In this document: in pieces, positions 28,636 to 37,540 of the stretch
Layout of the letters: every line of letters starts with the position of its first letter
Position numbering within the stretch: the stretch's first letter is position 1
Virus record (IMG/VR): IMGVR_UViG_3300047089_000265
Coordinates: 1-46,621 of that record
Reading direction: 5' to 3' (one strand)
From: a virus
DNA length: 46,621 nucleotides
Program-made: the position numbers and the translations under genes
The notes under the pieces: generated by a model
The model's database searches: none
What the model was told of the DNA's origin: nothing
Seen by the model: only the letters and a program-made list of their open reading frames with translations

Positions 28636-29831
28636 GGTTCCGGCTCCGCTGCCGGTGCCTCGCCGGCCGCATGCTCGAACTCCAGACCGGCCGCGCCCAC
28701 TTTTTCCTGGATCAGCGCCCGGAGCCTGTACCAGGGTAACCCTTCGCAAAAACTCTGGTCGCTGTCATCGTACACTACCGCGCTGAAGCGCCGCCGTGCC
28801 GCATAGCCTGCCAGTTGCGCGGCAATCTCATGCGTTGCCGAGTCCATGCGGTTGCGATACTTGGCCGCTGCCGCCTCGCGCCGTTGCGCGAACGCCGGTA
28901 CCGGCCGCTGCTCGTATTTCTGATCATCGGACCATCGATCGAGCTGCTTGCGATGCTCTGCGCTCCACCTGCGCAGGTGGTCGCCGTTGTACGTCCACAG
29001 CTTTTCGTCGTTCAAATTTACCGCGACCAACAGCGAGTCTTTGGACGTGTGTACCCGGAGTGTCGACAGCCTGACCGGTGACACCGCAGCCTGCCTGGGC
29101 AGCCACGCGACCATCTTGCACATCAGGACTGGCGGGTTACCGCGCTGGTACAGGGCGGCCTCGCCGGCGATCGCCTCCCCGCGGGCCAGCAGGCGCACCG
29201 AGGCCAGCTGCCGCCGGAACTGCGAGCCGCTCTTCAGCCGCATTTCCCGCCGCGCCTCGCCGATGCGGATCGACAATATCGGCTTGTCTTCTTCGATCCG
29301 GACGGCCCAGCTCTGGTTGTGGACGGGCACCGGGATCGGATACCGGAAGCTCGGCAGGGAGTTGGCTCGGGTCCAGATGACGGGGTAGCGGATCGCCCGG
29401 TATTTGCGGGTGATGGCCTGCTCGAGCGCGACCACGGTAGCCGGCGACAGTGCTGGAAACTCGGCACGTAAGGCCGGGTACAGGTAGGTTCTTGCCATCG
29501 GCGGCATTTTCTCTTCGCCCGGATGCCGGCGCACGTCGGTTGCGTACAGCTCCGTAATGATGTAGTTGGCGGCTCGTGTAGTTTCCCGCCAGGCCGCTTT
29601 CACGTCGTCTCGCAGTTCCTTCCAGGTACAGCCGATCGGGGCTGCTACCGGCATGCTGACGGCGCGGAGCAGGTATCGCTTGTTCCAGCAGTCGGCGCAG
29701 TACGTTTCATCCTCGTGGGCTTTCCAGCCGCGGGGCGTGCGCGGCTTGTTGGCCGGCGTGAGTTTGGTTTTGCAGGTTTTGCGGCAGTCCGTACAGACCG
29801 CTTCGGTTGCTTCGGGGGTCAAGACTGGCAT
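28620..29831 (-). CDS. TnpB/Cas12-like RuvC-fold protein, probably nuclease-impaired, 403 aa
   Basis: The start is ATG 29831 (MPVLTPEATEAVC); an earlier frame crosses a terminator and palindrome and is rejected. Cys13, Cys16, Cys45 and Cys48 form an N-terminal zinc knuckle. Helices at about residues 70-145 are followed by SLPSFRYPIPVPVHNQ (158-173), a WED-like segment of TnpB and small Cas12 proteins. The RuvC-I strand reads VAVNLN (269-274), with Asn where the family has Asp. RuvC-II reads AVVYDD (351-356), where Glu is usual, followed by LPWYRLRALIQEKVGAAG (365-382). The usual C-terminal zinc ribbon and third Asp are missing. It is next to array B and the structured element, with no transposon ends or TnpA. 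An RNA-guided binder is my inference; the family call is moderate. Confidence 0.6.
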   Translation of the reverse strand: MPVLTPEATEAVCTDCRKTCKTKLTPANKPRTPRGWKAHEDETYCADCWNKRYLLRAVSMPVAAPIGCTWKELRDDVKAAWRETTRAANYIITELYATDVRRHPGEEKMPPMARTYLYPALRAEFPALSPATVVALEQAITRKYRAIRYPVIWTRANSLPSFRYPIPVPVHNQSWAVRIEEDKPILSIRIGEARREMRLKSGSQFRRQLASVRLLARGEAIAGEAALYQRGNPPVLMCKMVAWLPRQAAVSPVRLSTLRVHTSKDSLLVAVNLNDEKLWTYNGDHLRRWSAEHRKQLDRWSDDQKYEQRPVPAFAQRREAAAAKYRNRMDSATHEIAAQLAGYAARRRFSAVVYDDSDQSFCEGLPWYRLRALIQEKVGAAGLEFEHAAGEAPAAEPEPEATE

Positions 29832-29870
29832 GACGAGACATTGTAGTCCCGGGCTGGCGGATTGGCTAGT

Positions 29871-29894
29871 GGACAGGCTGTCGACAGCCTGTCC
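29871..29894. promoter_or_regulatory. Perfect 24-bp palindrome upstream of the TnpB-like gene
   Basis: The arms GGACAGGCTGTC/GACAGCCTGTCC meet without a spacer. It lies about 40 bases upstream of the ATG at 29831 and just downstream of a terminator on the minus strand. A TACAAT -10-like box lies at about 29840-29845. It is an operator candidate for a repressor, possibly the gene product itself or the HTH protein of the facing operon. Confidence 0.6.
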
Positions 29895-29899
29895 GGAGC

Positions 29900-29937
29900 A
29901 AAAAAAACGGCGCGGCCGGCAGTTTACCGGTCGCGCC
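29900..29937 (-). terminator. Rho-independent terminator
   Basis: On the minus strand an 11-bp GC-rich stem (GGCGCGACCGG / CCGGCCGCGCC, one G-T pair) with a 7-base loop is followed by C and eight Ts. It ends the long late transcript from the 30029-30274 gene and insulates the TnpB-like gene, which must have its own promoter. Confidence 0.85.
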
Positions 29938-30028
29938 ACATTTCAGGGGTTAGTCACTTTGGAAAAGGCCGGCGCCGCCGTGTGGCGTCCGCCTCGTTTA
30001 GCAGGATAACGCAATTCGCGGAAGGTCG

Positions 30029-30274
30029 TTAGCCTTCGTCTACGGACTTATAGTTGGGGTGACGCACTTCCTTGGGAAATTCCATCTCGAGCTCCGCACC
30101 AAGGTCCATGTCGGGCTTGATCTTGGGGTCCATGAACCCTAATGCGAGGTAGTTAGCGCGAGTCACCGGAAGACCCAGGCTCTTCAGCAAGGCCAGTGTT
30201 CCACTTTCCTCTTGGGTACCATGCCGGCCGGTCGAATCCCCCGCCGAGTTGGAGTGCCCGTTCACGTGCTTCAT
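30029..30274 (-). CDS. Small phage protein, 81 aa
   Basis: The first 40 codons overlap the 3' end of the 1540-residue gene in another frame. The C-terminal half (LALLKSLGLPVTRANYLALGF, then an acidic DPKIKPDMDLGAELEMEF) resembles a common small tail-side phage protein that reads 'TR.NYL.L.Y'. It is the last gene of the leftward late transcript before the terminator. Confidence 0.65.
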   Translation of the reverse strand: MKHVNGHSNSAGDSTGRHGTQEESGTLALLKSLGLPVTRANYLALGFMDPKIKPDMDLGAELEMEFPKEVRHPNYKSVDEG

Positions 30275-33200
30275 CTGCTGTTATTTTACCAGACGAGACG
30301 TCTTTCCAAAGCGAATCAATCATAGCTTTGTTGGCCTGAGGACCCTTAAACTCTGGCGAAAACATAGAACGTATGCCTTCCCAGGTGATGCTTTGCATTT
30401 CCCGCGGCAGTAGATCCCTGGCCGCGGCAGCTCGGCGATAGGCTTCCTTGTACAGCGCATAGGTCCCCTGTTCGCCGGAGATCTGGGATGACGAGGAACC
30501 GGTGCCCCCGAAATTCTGATCCACTTCTAGAGACTTCTGCGACATTGGCCGCAGCAAAGCGGCGCCAACGGCATGCGTGTCCATGGTGGTATGGTCCCGT
30601 GCGCTATTCGGGTTGATGATGTTGTTGAAAAAGTTTCTGACCTTATGCTTCAGTCCGAGCTTGGCGTGGATGTTGGCCTTGCTCCCATCCTCCAGGATGC
30701 TCATGGATTTGGCGATATGGTCTAAATAGGCGAAGCTGAATGCCGTCGGCGAGCCGTCGTTATTGCGTTGCAGATCGCCCGGTTTCCCTTCCGGAGTGAG
30801 CGTCGGATATTCCTTCGGGTTGACCGCTTCGTCATACAGCCGGAACCATACGGGCCGATCTTCCTGCCGCACATCGTTAAAACTCTTCCCTTGAATGCGC
30901 CTGTATAATTGTGCCCGCACTTCCTCCGGAATTGCCGCGCTTACTTTGTCTCGCCATGCCTGCCCCATGCGCGGATCCCATTGCATGGAGTCCCGATCCT
31001 TCCAAAATTCGACAAGGCGGCGGGCTCGTTCGGCATTCAAGAACCATTCTGTTTTTGGCGAGTTGACTGCCATGGCGCCGGCTGCCTGTTCCGGAGTGGT
31101 GCCGTACTGCTTGGCCCAGCGTTTGGCCATGGTGTTCGTCCCGTCGTACCAGAGCCGTGCGCGTTGGCGAAACTCTGGGGACATGTTGTCGTGCAGCCAC
31201 TCCAGGTTGTCCTGCATGCGGTTGATCATTTCTTCTGCAGCGTCCGGTATGGAGAGCTTGCCGCTTTTTACTTGCTTCTGCAGATCCAGGAAGTTGGGGT
31301 ACTGGAGCATGGCATTAATATTATTGGCCATTTTCTCCGGATCACGTTTCCAGGAATCGTAGCCCGTGGTCAGAATGTTGGACATCGGGTCTTCGGTCGA
31401 GCTCACCGCGGTAGGTACTCGCGTGGACTGCTCGCTGCCGGTCGCGCCTTCCGCCTTGAACTGGCGCGCCACGTTATAGAGCCGCTCGATATGGGGTTCG
31501 ATCTGCGCCCCGAATTTGTCGATCATGGCGGTGGTGAACTTCGCGAGTCCACCGGCAACTCTGGACGCGCCCCAGATCGCCATGTCTTTGATATCCGCGG
31601 GGTCGATGCCGCCAGCGAGAGAGGGCAACTTGGTTCCGCTGAAGTTGCCGCGGTCGCGCATGCGCTGCAGGGCTTCGTCGCCGGCCTTCTGCAGTCTCGA
31701 TGGCTCGGTTACTTTGTCGAGGAATTTCTGCTGTGCTTCCGGTGAAGCCTCGGGACCAGAGGGCTCCGCTTGCAGCGGATTTTCGGTTATACCGAAGCGT
31801 TCTGCTAGCGATCCCGCCGGCGGTACCCACGGTTTCCCCGACTTCCCCGCCCAGGTGTCGAAGCTGGCCTTTCCGGTATCGATCACCTGTCCATCAGCGT
31901 ACTTGAGTGAAATATGAGGCCATTCCGCGTTATATGCCGTAGCGGTCACTGTGGCTTGCCCACGCGGAGTCTGGACCACCTCACCGGGCTGGACTTTGCC
32001 CCATACGTCCCCGGGGGCCAACGCCTCTCCAGTGCGGGCGGCTGCGTTTACCTTGTCGCGAAACGCCTGCTGCGCCTCGGGCGAAGCCTCGGGGCCTGCG
32101 GCGGCAGACCTGGAAGAAATCCAGTTTTCAAATGCCGCCTTATCGTCCATGCTGGGAATTCCCAGACTGTTGCGGGTTGCTCTCACTAAGTTAGCTTTGT
32201 CCCGCGCCGCGTAAAGGCCTTCACCGACCGAAGCTAACTTGTCCTTTAATCGGGCGACGACCTCAGCCGCAGTAAGCCGCTGTGCGGAGAGATTTTCGAT
32301 ATCCTTCACAACCCCTAATTGCTTCGCTTGCTCTACCAGACGCCCAGACTCTTCTTCGTACCAGGGTCTGGTCGCCGCCCCTGCTGGCTGCTGCTGTTCC
32401 GCTTCCTGCCCGCCGGCTGCTTTCGCCTGGTCGATGAAGCCCTGCCGTGCCGCTGCCTGCCGTTGCCGCTCGTCGATCATCCACTGGCGCGGGTTCTCCG
32501 GTACATCGTGTTCCGGCTGCGTGCCGCCGAACGCCTGTGCTTCGGGCGATAGCGGTGCTCCTGGCGGTGCTTCCGGCGGTGCCGCTGCTGCCGGTGGCGC
32601 TCCTGGCGGTGCGCCGGGTGGTGGCGGCGGGGGCGGGCCTCCGCCCTCGTCTTCTGGCGGTGCTCCTCCTCCGGGCGGTTCGTCCGGCGCCGCTCCCGGC
32701 TGCGGCGGTGGCGTGCCGCCCCTTCCGGGGCTGATGATGGCGTTGATCTGGCGGCCTATCTGACGTCCCCGTGGTGAGTTGGGGTTGGTGTGCATTCCCT
32801 CGGTGAGGAGTTGGTTTCCGAATCTGGAATGAAACAGCTTCGACATGGCGCCGGTGCCGAGGATGGTTTGGACCGCAGTCCATGGATTGTAGAACAATAG
32901 GCCGAGTTGGCTTTGCGCGACGAGTAGAGGTCCCGTACCGCTGGGGTTCGGGTTCTGAGCGAGCATTTTATTGCCGAGTAAAAAGTTACTGATAGCCGAG
33001 ACTTGCTCCGGGTCCCGGAACTTGGCCCGCTTTTCGGCGGGGTTCATGTCGTTCCACTTATTCAGAATTCGCTGGGCACGCTCAAACTCTCCCTCCCGCA
33101 TTTGCAGCTGGAATTGATCCGATAACCACTTCGAGCCGGCTTCCTTGCCTGCCGCTACCCTGGCCTCCTGTAGATGTTCTACGGCTTCGGGTCCTCCGAT

Positions 33201-34775
33201 GTCCCGGGCACTCGCGTCGATCGCCGCTTGCAGTTTCGGCACGAGGGACTTTGCCAGGCCGGCGGCACGCCCTGTTCCGCTCATGGCTTCTTCTTTCAAG
33301 CTGCTCAGGCCCACCTCGGCGGTTTTTAACGGGATATGGTTGGGCGAGTTGAGAATAGTTTCGGCAGTGCTCAATGCGCCGCTTATGGACTTGTCCGCTC
33401 CTGGAGCGAAGGAGTACAAGTCCACAATCTCTTGCATCGCGGGCTTGAACTGACCGACATTTACCGGCATCTGCACGTCGGCCATGACGGGGTTGCCCTC
33501 TGCGTCTTTTCTTCCGGTGGGTACTGACTGGCTACTCGAGGGGTCGTCCGCTATGTCGTAAATCGCTTTATAGTGGTCCGCGGCCGGCGTTTCCGGTTTG
33601 GCCTGCTCGATCAGATAATCTGCGTGGGCCCTCTGTTTTTCTATGTTGTGGGCTGTTTCTTTAGCGGTGATGTAAGAGCCGATCGGCGATACGTCTACGC
33701 CTTTTTGTAGAAATTGCAGACCGACATTGCCCGATGCGGTGCCCGCATTCACGTTTGCCCCCACTACGTCCTGCATGTATTGAGCGGCCGCTCTTTTTTG
33801 CGGGTTGCGATTCGGAAACAGTGCCGGTATGTGGACATCCGGGGCATTGCGGGCCATGTCCCGCACGCCCACGCCGGTGTTGGCTGCCGCGGCCAGTGCG
33901 GTCGGATAGTCCGCTCCGGCCCTCCGTGCCTGCCAGTAGGCCGGGACTCCCCCGGGCGCTGTCAGGGCGCTCAGGGCGCCCATCTTGATGGCTTCCGCGA
34001 TCGCCGTCTGATCGTCGGCACCCTCCAGCTTGGCTCCCGCACCGGCCGCGGCCGCCATGACCGGCGCCTGAACCATGCGGGAAGCGGGCCCCATGAACTC
34101 GTAGGCCCGACCGGTGAGCAGGCCTTTGACTCCAGCTTCCAAGGCCGCTCGCGGCCCCTTATCCGCTTCGGTTAACGCTGCCAGGGCCGCGAAGCCCTCG
34201 GCGGGTCCGGCAAGATGGGCGGCTATCATCTGTTCCGGGATGCCGAGCACCGCCTCGGTGCCGCCGCGAATGAGTTTGCTGGGCCAGTCCTCGCGGCCTC
34301 CGGCCCATTCCTGCGCACTTTTCTGCTGCGCTGCCTGCCCTTGCCGCGCCCAATCCGCGATGGATTGCAGAACGTGTTCCTTGGGAAGACCGGTCGCTTG
34401 GGAGATGGCGTGCGAAGTATTGGAGAGCAAGTCGGCCGCATTCGCGACAAGGCGATTCGCGTGCGCGCTGATGCCGTAGACCCCGGAGACTACCTGGTGC
34501 GGGGCATTCACGCCGGCCTCGTTCCAGACCGTCTGCAAGAATCCCGGGTCTTGCTGCTCCTGCTGCCGCTGCGCGTGAATGCGCGACAGGAGATCATCGC
34601 CACCGGCGGCAGGCTGCGGCGGCTGCTGCGCCTGCTCTTGCTGGCGCTGCGCATGGATGCGGGACAGCAGATCATCGCCGCCGGCGGCAGGCGCCTGCTG
34701 CGGTTGATCGCCCAGTATGGTGATCTGCCCGGGCGGTCTATAGCCGGGCGCTACCTGCTCCACTGTGTCAGGCAT
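30153..34775 (-). CDS. Giant multi-domain internal virion protein, 1540 aa
   Basis: Begins MPDTVEQVAPGYRPPGQ. The N-terminus holds a nearly exact tandem repeat of about 22 residues with GGDDLLSRIHAQRQQEQ (twice within residues 30-75). Helical, Ala-rich regions with amphipathic character follow, then a Pro-rich linker (runs of P and G, about residues 670-740). Two similar blocks, SPEAQQAFRDKV and SPEAQQKFLDKV, each precede a small beta domain. The C-terminal globular domain has RARLWYDGTNTMAKRW, PKTEWFLNAER and DHTTMDTHAVGAAL. Size and context suit a DNA-ejection or internal core protein as in T7-like phages. No enzymatic motif is certain. Confidence 0.7.
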   Translation of the reverse strand: MPDTVEQVAPGYRPPGQITILGDQPQQAPAAGGDDLLSRIHAQRQQEQAQQPPQPAAGGDDLLSRIHAQRQQEQQDPGFLQTVWNEAGVNAPHQVVSGVYGISAHANRLVANAADLLSNTSHAISQATGLPKEHVLQSIADWARQGQAAQQKSAQEWAGGREDWPSKLIRGGTEAVLGIPEQMIAAHLAGPAEGFAALAALTEADKGPRAALEAGVKGLLTGRAYEFMGPASRMVQAPVMAAAAGAGAKLEGADDQTAIAEAIKMGALSALTAPGGVPAYWQARRAGADYPTALAAAANTGVGVRDMARNAPDVHIPALFPNRNPQKRAAAQYMQDVVGANVNAGTASGNVGLQFLQKGVDVSPIGSYITAKETAHNIEKQRAHADYLIEQAKPETPAADHYKAIYDIADDPSSSQSVPTGRKDAEGNPVMADVQMPVNVGQFKPAMQEIVDLYSFAPGADKSISGALSTAETILNSPNHIPLKTAEVGLSSLKEEAMSGTGRAAGLAKSLVPKLQAAIDASARDIGGPEAVEHLQEARVAAGKEAGSKWLSDQFQLQMREGEFERAQRILNKWNDMNPAEKRAKFRDPEQVSAISNFLLGNKMLAQNPNPSGTGPLLVAQSQLGLLFYNPWTAVQTILGTGAMSKLFHSRFGNQLLTEGMHTNPNSPRGRQIGRQINAIISPGRGGTPPPQPGAAPDEPPGGGAPPEDEGGGPPPPPPPGAPPGAPPAAAAPPEAPPGAPLSPEAQAFGGTQPEHDVPENPRQWMIDERQRQAAARQGFIDQAKAAGGQEAEQQQPAGAATRPWYEEESGRLVEQAKQLGVVKDIENLSAQRLTAAEVVARLKDKLASVGEGLYAARDKANLVRATRNSLGIPSMDDKAAFENWISSRSAAAGPEASPEAQQAFRDKVNAAARTGEALAPGDVWGKVQPGEVVQTPRGQATVTATAYNAEWPHISLKYADGQVIDTGKASFDTWAGKSGKPWVPPAGSLAERFGITENPLQAEPSGPEASPEAQQKFLDKVTEPSRLQKAGDEALQRMRDRGNFSGTKLPSLAGGIDPADIKDMAIWGASRVAGGLAKFTTAMIDKFGAQIEPHIERLYNVARQFKAEGATGSEQSTRVPTAVSSTEDPMSNILTTGYDSWKRDPEKMANNINAMLQYPNFLDLQKQVKSGKLSIPDAAEEMINRMQDNLEWLHDNMSPEFRQRARLWYDGTNTMAKRWAKQYGTTPEQAAGAMAVNSPKTEWFLNAERARRLVEFWKDRDSMQWDPRMGQAWRDKVSAAIPEEVRAQLYRRIQGKSFNDVRQEDRPVWFRLYDEAVNPKEYPTLTPEGKPGDLQRNNDGSPTAFSFAYLDHIAKSMSILEDGSKANIHAKLGLKHKVRNFFNNIINPNSARDHTTMDTHAVGAALLRPMSQKSLEVDQNFGGTGSSSSQISGEQGTYALYKEAYRRAAAARDLLPREMQSITWEGIRSMFSPEFKGPQANKAMIDSLWKDVSSGKITADEARERALQLGGGFDRPAWYPRGKWNTGLAEEPGSSGDSR

Positions 34776-34777
34776 AT

Positions 34778-36784
34778 TTATTTAAACCCGTTGCTATGCA
34801 GAGCATTAATTACCTTGGCGTCGTCGTCTCCGTAGGCGTCCCGATACTGCTTGAGTACGGCGTCGCTCACTGGCTTGCCGTTGCCTTTCGGCAGCTTCGC
34901 TATCAGCGCATTCGCTGCCGCTGCCTGTGCTGCCGGGTTCGGTGCTCTGGGAAGGTTGGCTTGGCCGCCCGCTTGGCCGCCCGCTTGTAACGGCTTCAGG
35001 GTGTCCGGATCGAATCCGCGGCGCGTGAGAATTTCCCGGGCCGACGGTCCCAGCATGTGATATTTGCCCTCGAGCTTAGCCTCCTGCAACCTTTCCGTCA
35101 GAGGCTGGGCCCTCCCTCCGGCAAGCTGAAATAGCCGATTGCCGGCGCCTTGGATCTGGTCAGGCCCTGCATCCCGGTTGAGTTTCTCCAAAACCCGTCC
35201 GACCTCCTGCTCTCCCGGTACGCCCGAAGTGGACAGCTTGGCCCCTTCTCCCGCCAGAAAAATCGATACCAGGCCGGCGTCATTCGCTGGCGCCTTCCCG
35301 AAGATCGTGGCGAACTTGTTGTAAGCCGCATTGCCTGGTGTGAAGTCGTGATTGTGGAGCGCTTGCGCCACCTCCAGGTACAGGTCGGCGTGATGGATCA
35401 TGGTATTGATGGCGATCTTCTGCCCCCCTAAGCTGGTCGGCGTCGTGCTGGCTAATTCATCTATGGTCTTTTTGCGGAACTGTGCGGTGCCCGGGTCGTA
35501 GTCCCTGTCGTACTGATGCACGGCTTGCATCAGTTTCTGCATAGCTCCCGCTCCGCCCACTGTTCGCGTAGTGGGCTGCTCTATACCTAACGCAGTGTTT
35601 TTGACCTGTGATGCAAACCATCCGGGCAAAGTGGCCAGGTACGCTTCGCCGGTCAGTTCGGACGGAGCCTGTACAGGGACGCCTGCAGGTCCCGCGTTTT
35701 TGTTGGTTAAAGTCTGCTGTTTGAGAGCGTCCGACAATTGACGGCTGGAGTCTGCCGCTTGCTTACTCGCTATCGTGAGGGACCGGAGGTTGGGGTCTTC
35801 GCCGTGGATCCGATTACGCTCCCGGACTTTATCCACCTCGTCCGGGGTGAGATCCTTCCACGTCTTCGGCGTACCGTCCAAATTGGTATAGGCGGACGCG
35901 TACTTGTCGAGGGTCTTCTCTTCCTGTGTCTGCTTCTCCGGGTTCTGGTACAGCAGGCGCCCACCTGCCCCATTCGCCGCATTCTTGAAAGTCTGCCGGT
36001 TGCCGTCCCGCTTGTCCTGGATGCCCGCAAACGGCGGAGGCAGAGGGCCGGGCGGAGTTGCTGTAACTGGTGCTGAGCCGCCCGTTGGAGCGCCGACCGT
36101 AGGCGCGCCGCTGCCGAAGGGCGTAGGCGTATTAGGCGCAGGCGGTGCCGCACCGGGAGCCTCCGCAGGTTGCGGTGGTGCTCCTGCGTTGAGGCCGGAG
36201 ATGGCCGCGGCTCCCTGAGGGACGATCGTCGGCTTGTTCAGCTCATAGACCTTCGACTGCAGCTCTTGAAAGTCTTTTGGTGTTACCTTCCGTCCGGCTG
36301 GAGCCAGTCCCATCCTCACCGCTTCCGCCGGCGGCGCTATGCCGTACTGCTGCAGGATCTGATCGGCGATGTCCGCCCCGCCGAACGCCTCCATGCGCTG
36401 GCCGGCCAGCTGCATCTTCGCGGCGCGTGTCGCAAACTCGTCCGGCGTATACCGCTCCGACTGCAGGGTGCGGCCGTCGCTGGTCGTATAGGACATTAAC
36501 CGGCTCTTGTCCACGGGACGCGGAAAGGGAACGGTCTTCACCTGACCGGGCGTGTCCGGGTCCGGGATCGAGGTGGTGTCCTGCACCATGTTGCCCGTAA
36601 CCGGCCGCCCGTACTGCGTCATCATCTGCTGAGCCTGCATGTCCCGCATCTGGGAGTCCTGCTGGTCGCGGACCAGCGAACGCTGGTACATCTCTTGCTG
36701 CTGCGACTCGTTGCGCAGCTGCTGCGCCAGCGCGTGGCCTTGCAGCACGCCTTGGATTAAGTCATGGAACGGGTCTACGACCAT
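34778..36784 (-). CDS. Internal virion protein-like, 668 aa
   Basis: It starts MVVDPFHDLIQGVLQG. The N-terminal 80 residues are Gln-rich and helical. The next part contains DEFATRAAKMQLAGQRMEAFGG, then a Pro/Gly/Ala-rich linker (about residues 210-270). The C-terminal part is helical with LVSIFLAGEGAKL and IQGAGNRLFQLAGG. It is encoded between the 1540-residue and 248-residue proteins in the tail operon. Internal core or tail-tube accessory function is inferred from length, composition and place. Confidence 0.7.
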   Translation of the reverse strand: MVVDPFHDLIQGVLQGHALAQQLRNESQQQEMYQRSLVRDQQDSQMRDMQAQQMMTQYGRPVTGNMVQDTTSIPDPDTPGQVKTVPFPRPVDKSRLMSYTTSDGRTLQSERYTPDEFATRAAKMQLAGQRMEAFGGADIADQILQQYGIAPPAEAVRMGLAPAGRKVTPKDFQELQSKVYELNKPTIVPQGAAAISGLNAGAPPQPAEAPGAAPPAPNTPTPFGSGAPTVGAPTGGSAPVTATPPGPLPPPFAGIQDKRDGNRQTFKNAANGAGGRLLYQNPEKQTQEEKTLDKYASAYTNLDGTPKTWKDLTPDEVDKVRERNRIHGEDPNLRSLTIASKQAADSSRQLSDALKQQTLTNKNAGPAGVPVQAPSELTGEAYLATLPGWFASQVKNTALGIEQPTTRTVGGAGAMQKLMQAVHQYDRDYDPGTAQFRKKTIDELASTTPTSLGGQKIAINTMIHHADLYLEVAQALHNHDFTPGNAAYNKFATIFGKAPANDAGLVSIFLAGEGAKLSTSGVPGEQEVGRVLEKLNRDAGPDQIQGAGNRLFQLAGGRAQPLTERLQEAKLEGKYHMLGPSAREILTRRGFDPDTLKPLQAGGQAGGQANLPRAPNPAAQAAAANALIAKLPKGNGKPVSDAVLKQYRDAYGDDDAKVINALHSNGFK

Positions 36785-36793
36785 GTGAGCCTC

Positions 36794-37540
36794 CTAAAAG
36801 CCAAAGTCCCAGCCGCTTAGGTCACCTGACAGATCTGCTGCGCCGGACATGTCGATGGAGCCGCCGATGTCCGGCGCCATGCTTGCAAAGCCCGACAGGT
36901 CAGGATTGGTCGTTGGCATGGTGAACGGGCTTGCGTTGGCGTAAATATTGCCCGGGCCGCCCTGGGTGCCGCCCTGATTGCCTTGGCCGTACTTCTTCAT
37001 AATTTGCTGAAGCGTGTACAGCTGGGATATGCCCATCAGCGCGTTGCCGCCGGACATGAACGCGTCCTGTAGGGACGTGCCCGGCCCGGTGGTCTTGCTG
37101 GTCGCAATGCGGTTCATCTGCAGCAACTGATCGGCGAGCGAAGCGCCCTGGTTCTTCTGCGCCAGGGTCGCCTGGGCGATCATGTTGTTCAGGTTGGATG
37201 TGTCGCCTGCGCGTGCGTAGGCCGTGTTGTAGAGCGAGCTGCCGAAGTTGCCGCTCGAGCCGTAGCCGCGAGAGGCAAACTGCCTGCTGAGCGAATCAGG
37301 GACCGACGCGTACCGGCGGTTGATCGCTTCCTGGTTGGCCGCCTGAATCGGCGCCATCCCCGCCGACGGGTCCGTCAGCAGGTTCGAGCTGTACTGCTTC
37401 AGCTGGTCCTGCAGCTGCTGCATTTCCGGCGTCCAGCTGGGCGTCACTGTCGATGTGGTGGTCTTCGCCCGCCCGCCCAGAATCCCGCCGATGATCGAGG
37501 CCACTCCCCCGATCCCGGCCGCTGCTGCCTTCCACGGCAT
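36794..37540 (-). CDS. Virion protein with N-terminal hydrophobic segment, 248 aa
   Basis: The start is the ATG at 37540 (MPWKAAAAGIGG). The first 25 residues (AAAAGIGGVASIIGGILGG) are a hydrophobic Gly-rich segment that could insert in a membrane, common in podovirus internal proteins. The next part is helical and polar (EMQQLQDQLKQYSSNLL); the C-terminus is Gly/Asn/Ser-rich. It fits a small ejection protein in the same transcript as the two longer ones. An upstream in-frame Met is less likely. Confidence 0.7.
   Translation of the reverse strand: MPWKAAAAGIGGVASIIGGILGGRAKTTTSTVTPSWTPEMQQLQDQLKQYSSNLLTDPSAGMAPIQAANQEAINRRYASVPDSLSRQFASRGYGSSGNFGSSLYNTAYARAGDTSNLNNMIAQATLAQKNQGASLADQLLQMNRIATSKTTGPGTSLQDAFMSGGNALMGISQLYTLQQIMKKYGQGNQGGTQGGPGNIYANASPFTMPTTNPDLSGFASMAPDIGGSIDMSGAADLSGDLSGWDFGF

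Noticed and set aside
28620-29937. IS605-type insertion sequence carrying the TnpB-like gene
   Set aside because: No TnpA, no subterminal palindromes of the IS200/IS605 kind and no target-site pattern were found around the gene.
28832-29939. Start of the TnpB-like protein at 29939
   Set aside because: The extra 36 codons cover a strong terminator and a 24-bp palindrome, and the translated sequence is unlike the rest of the protein.
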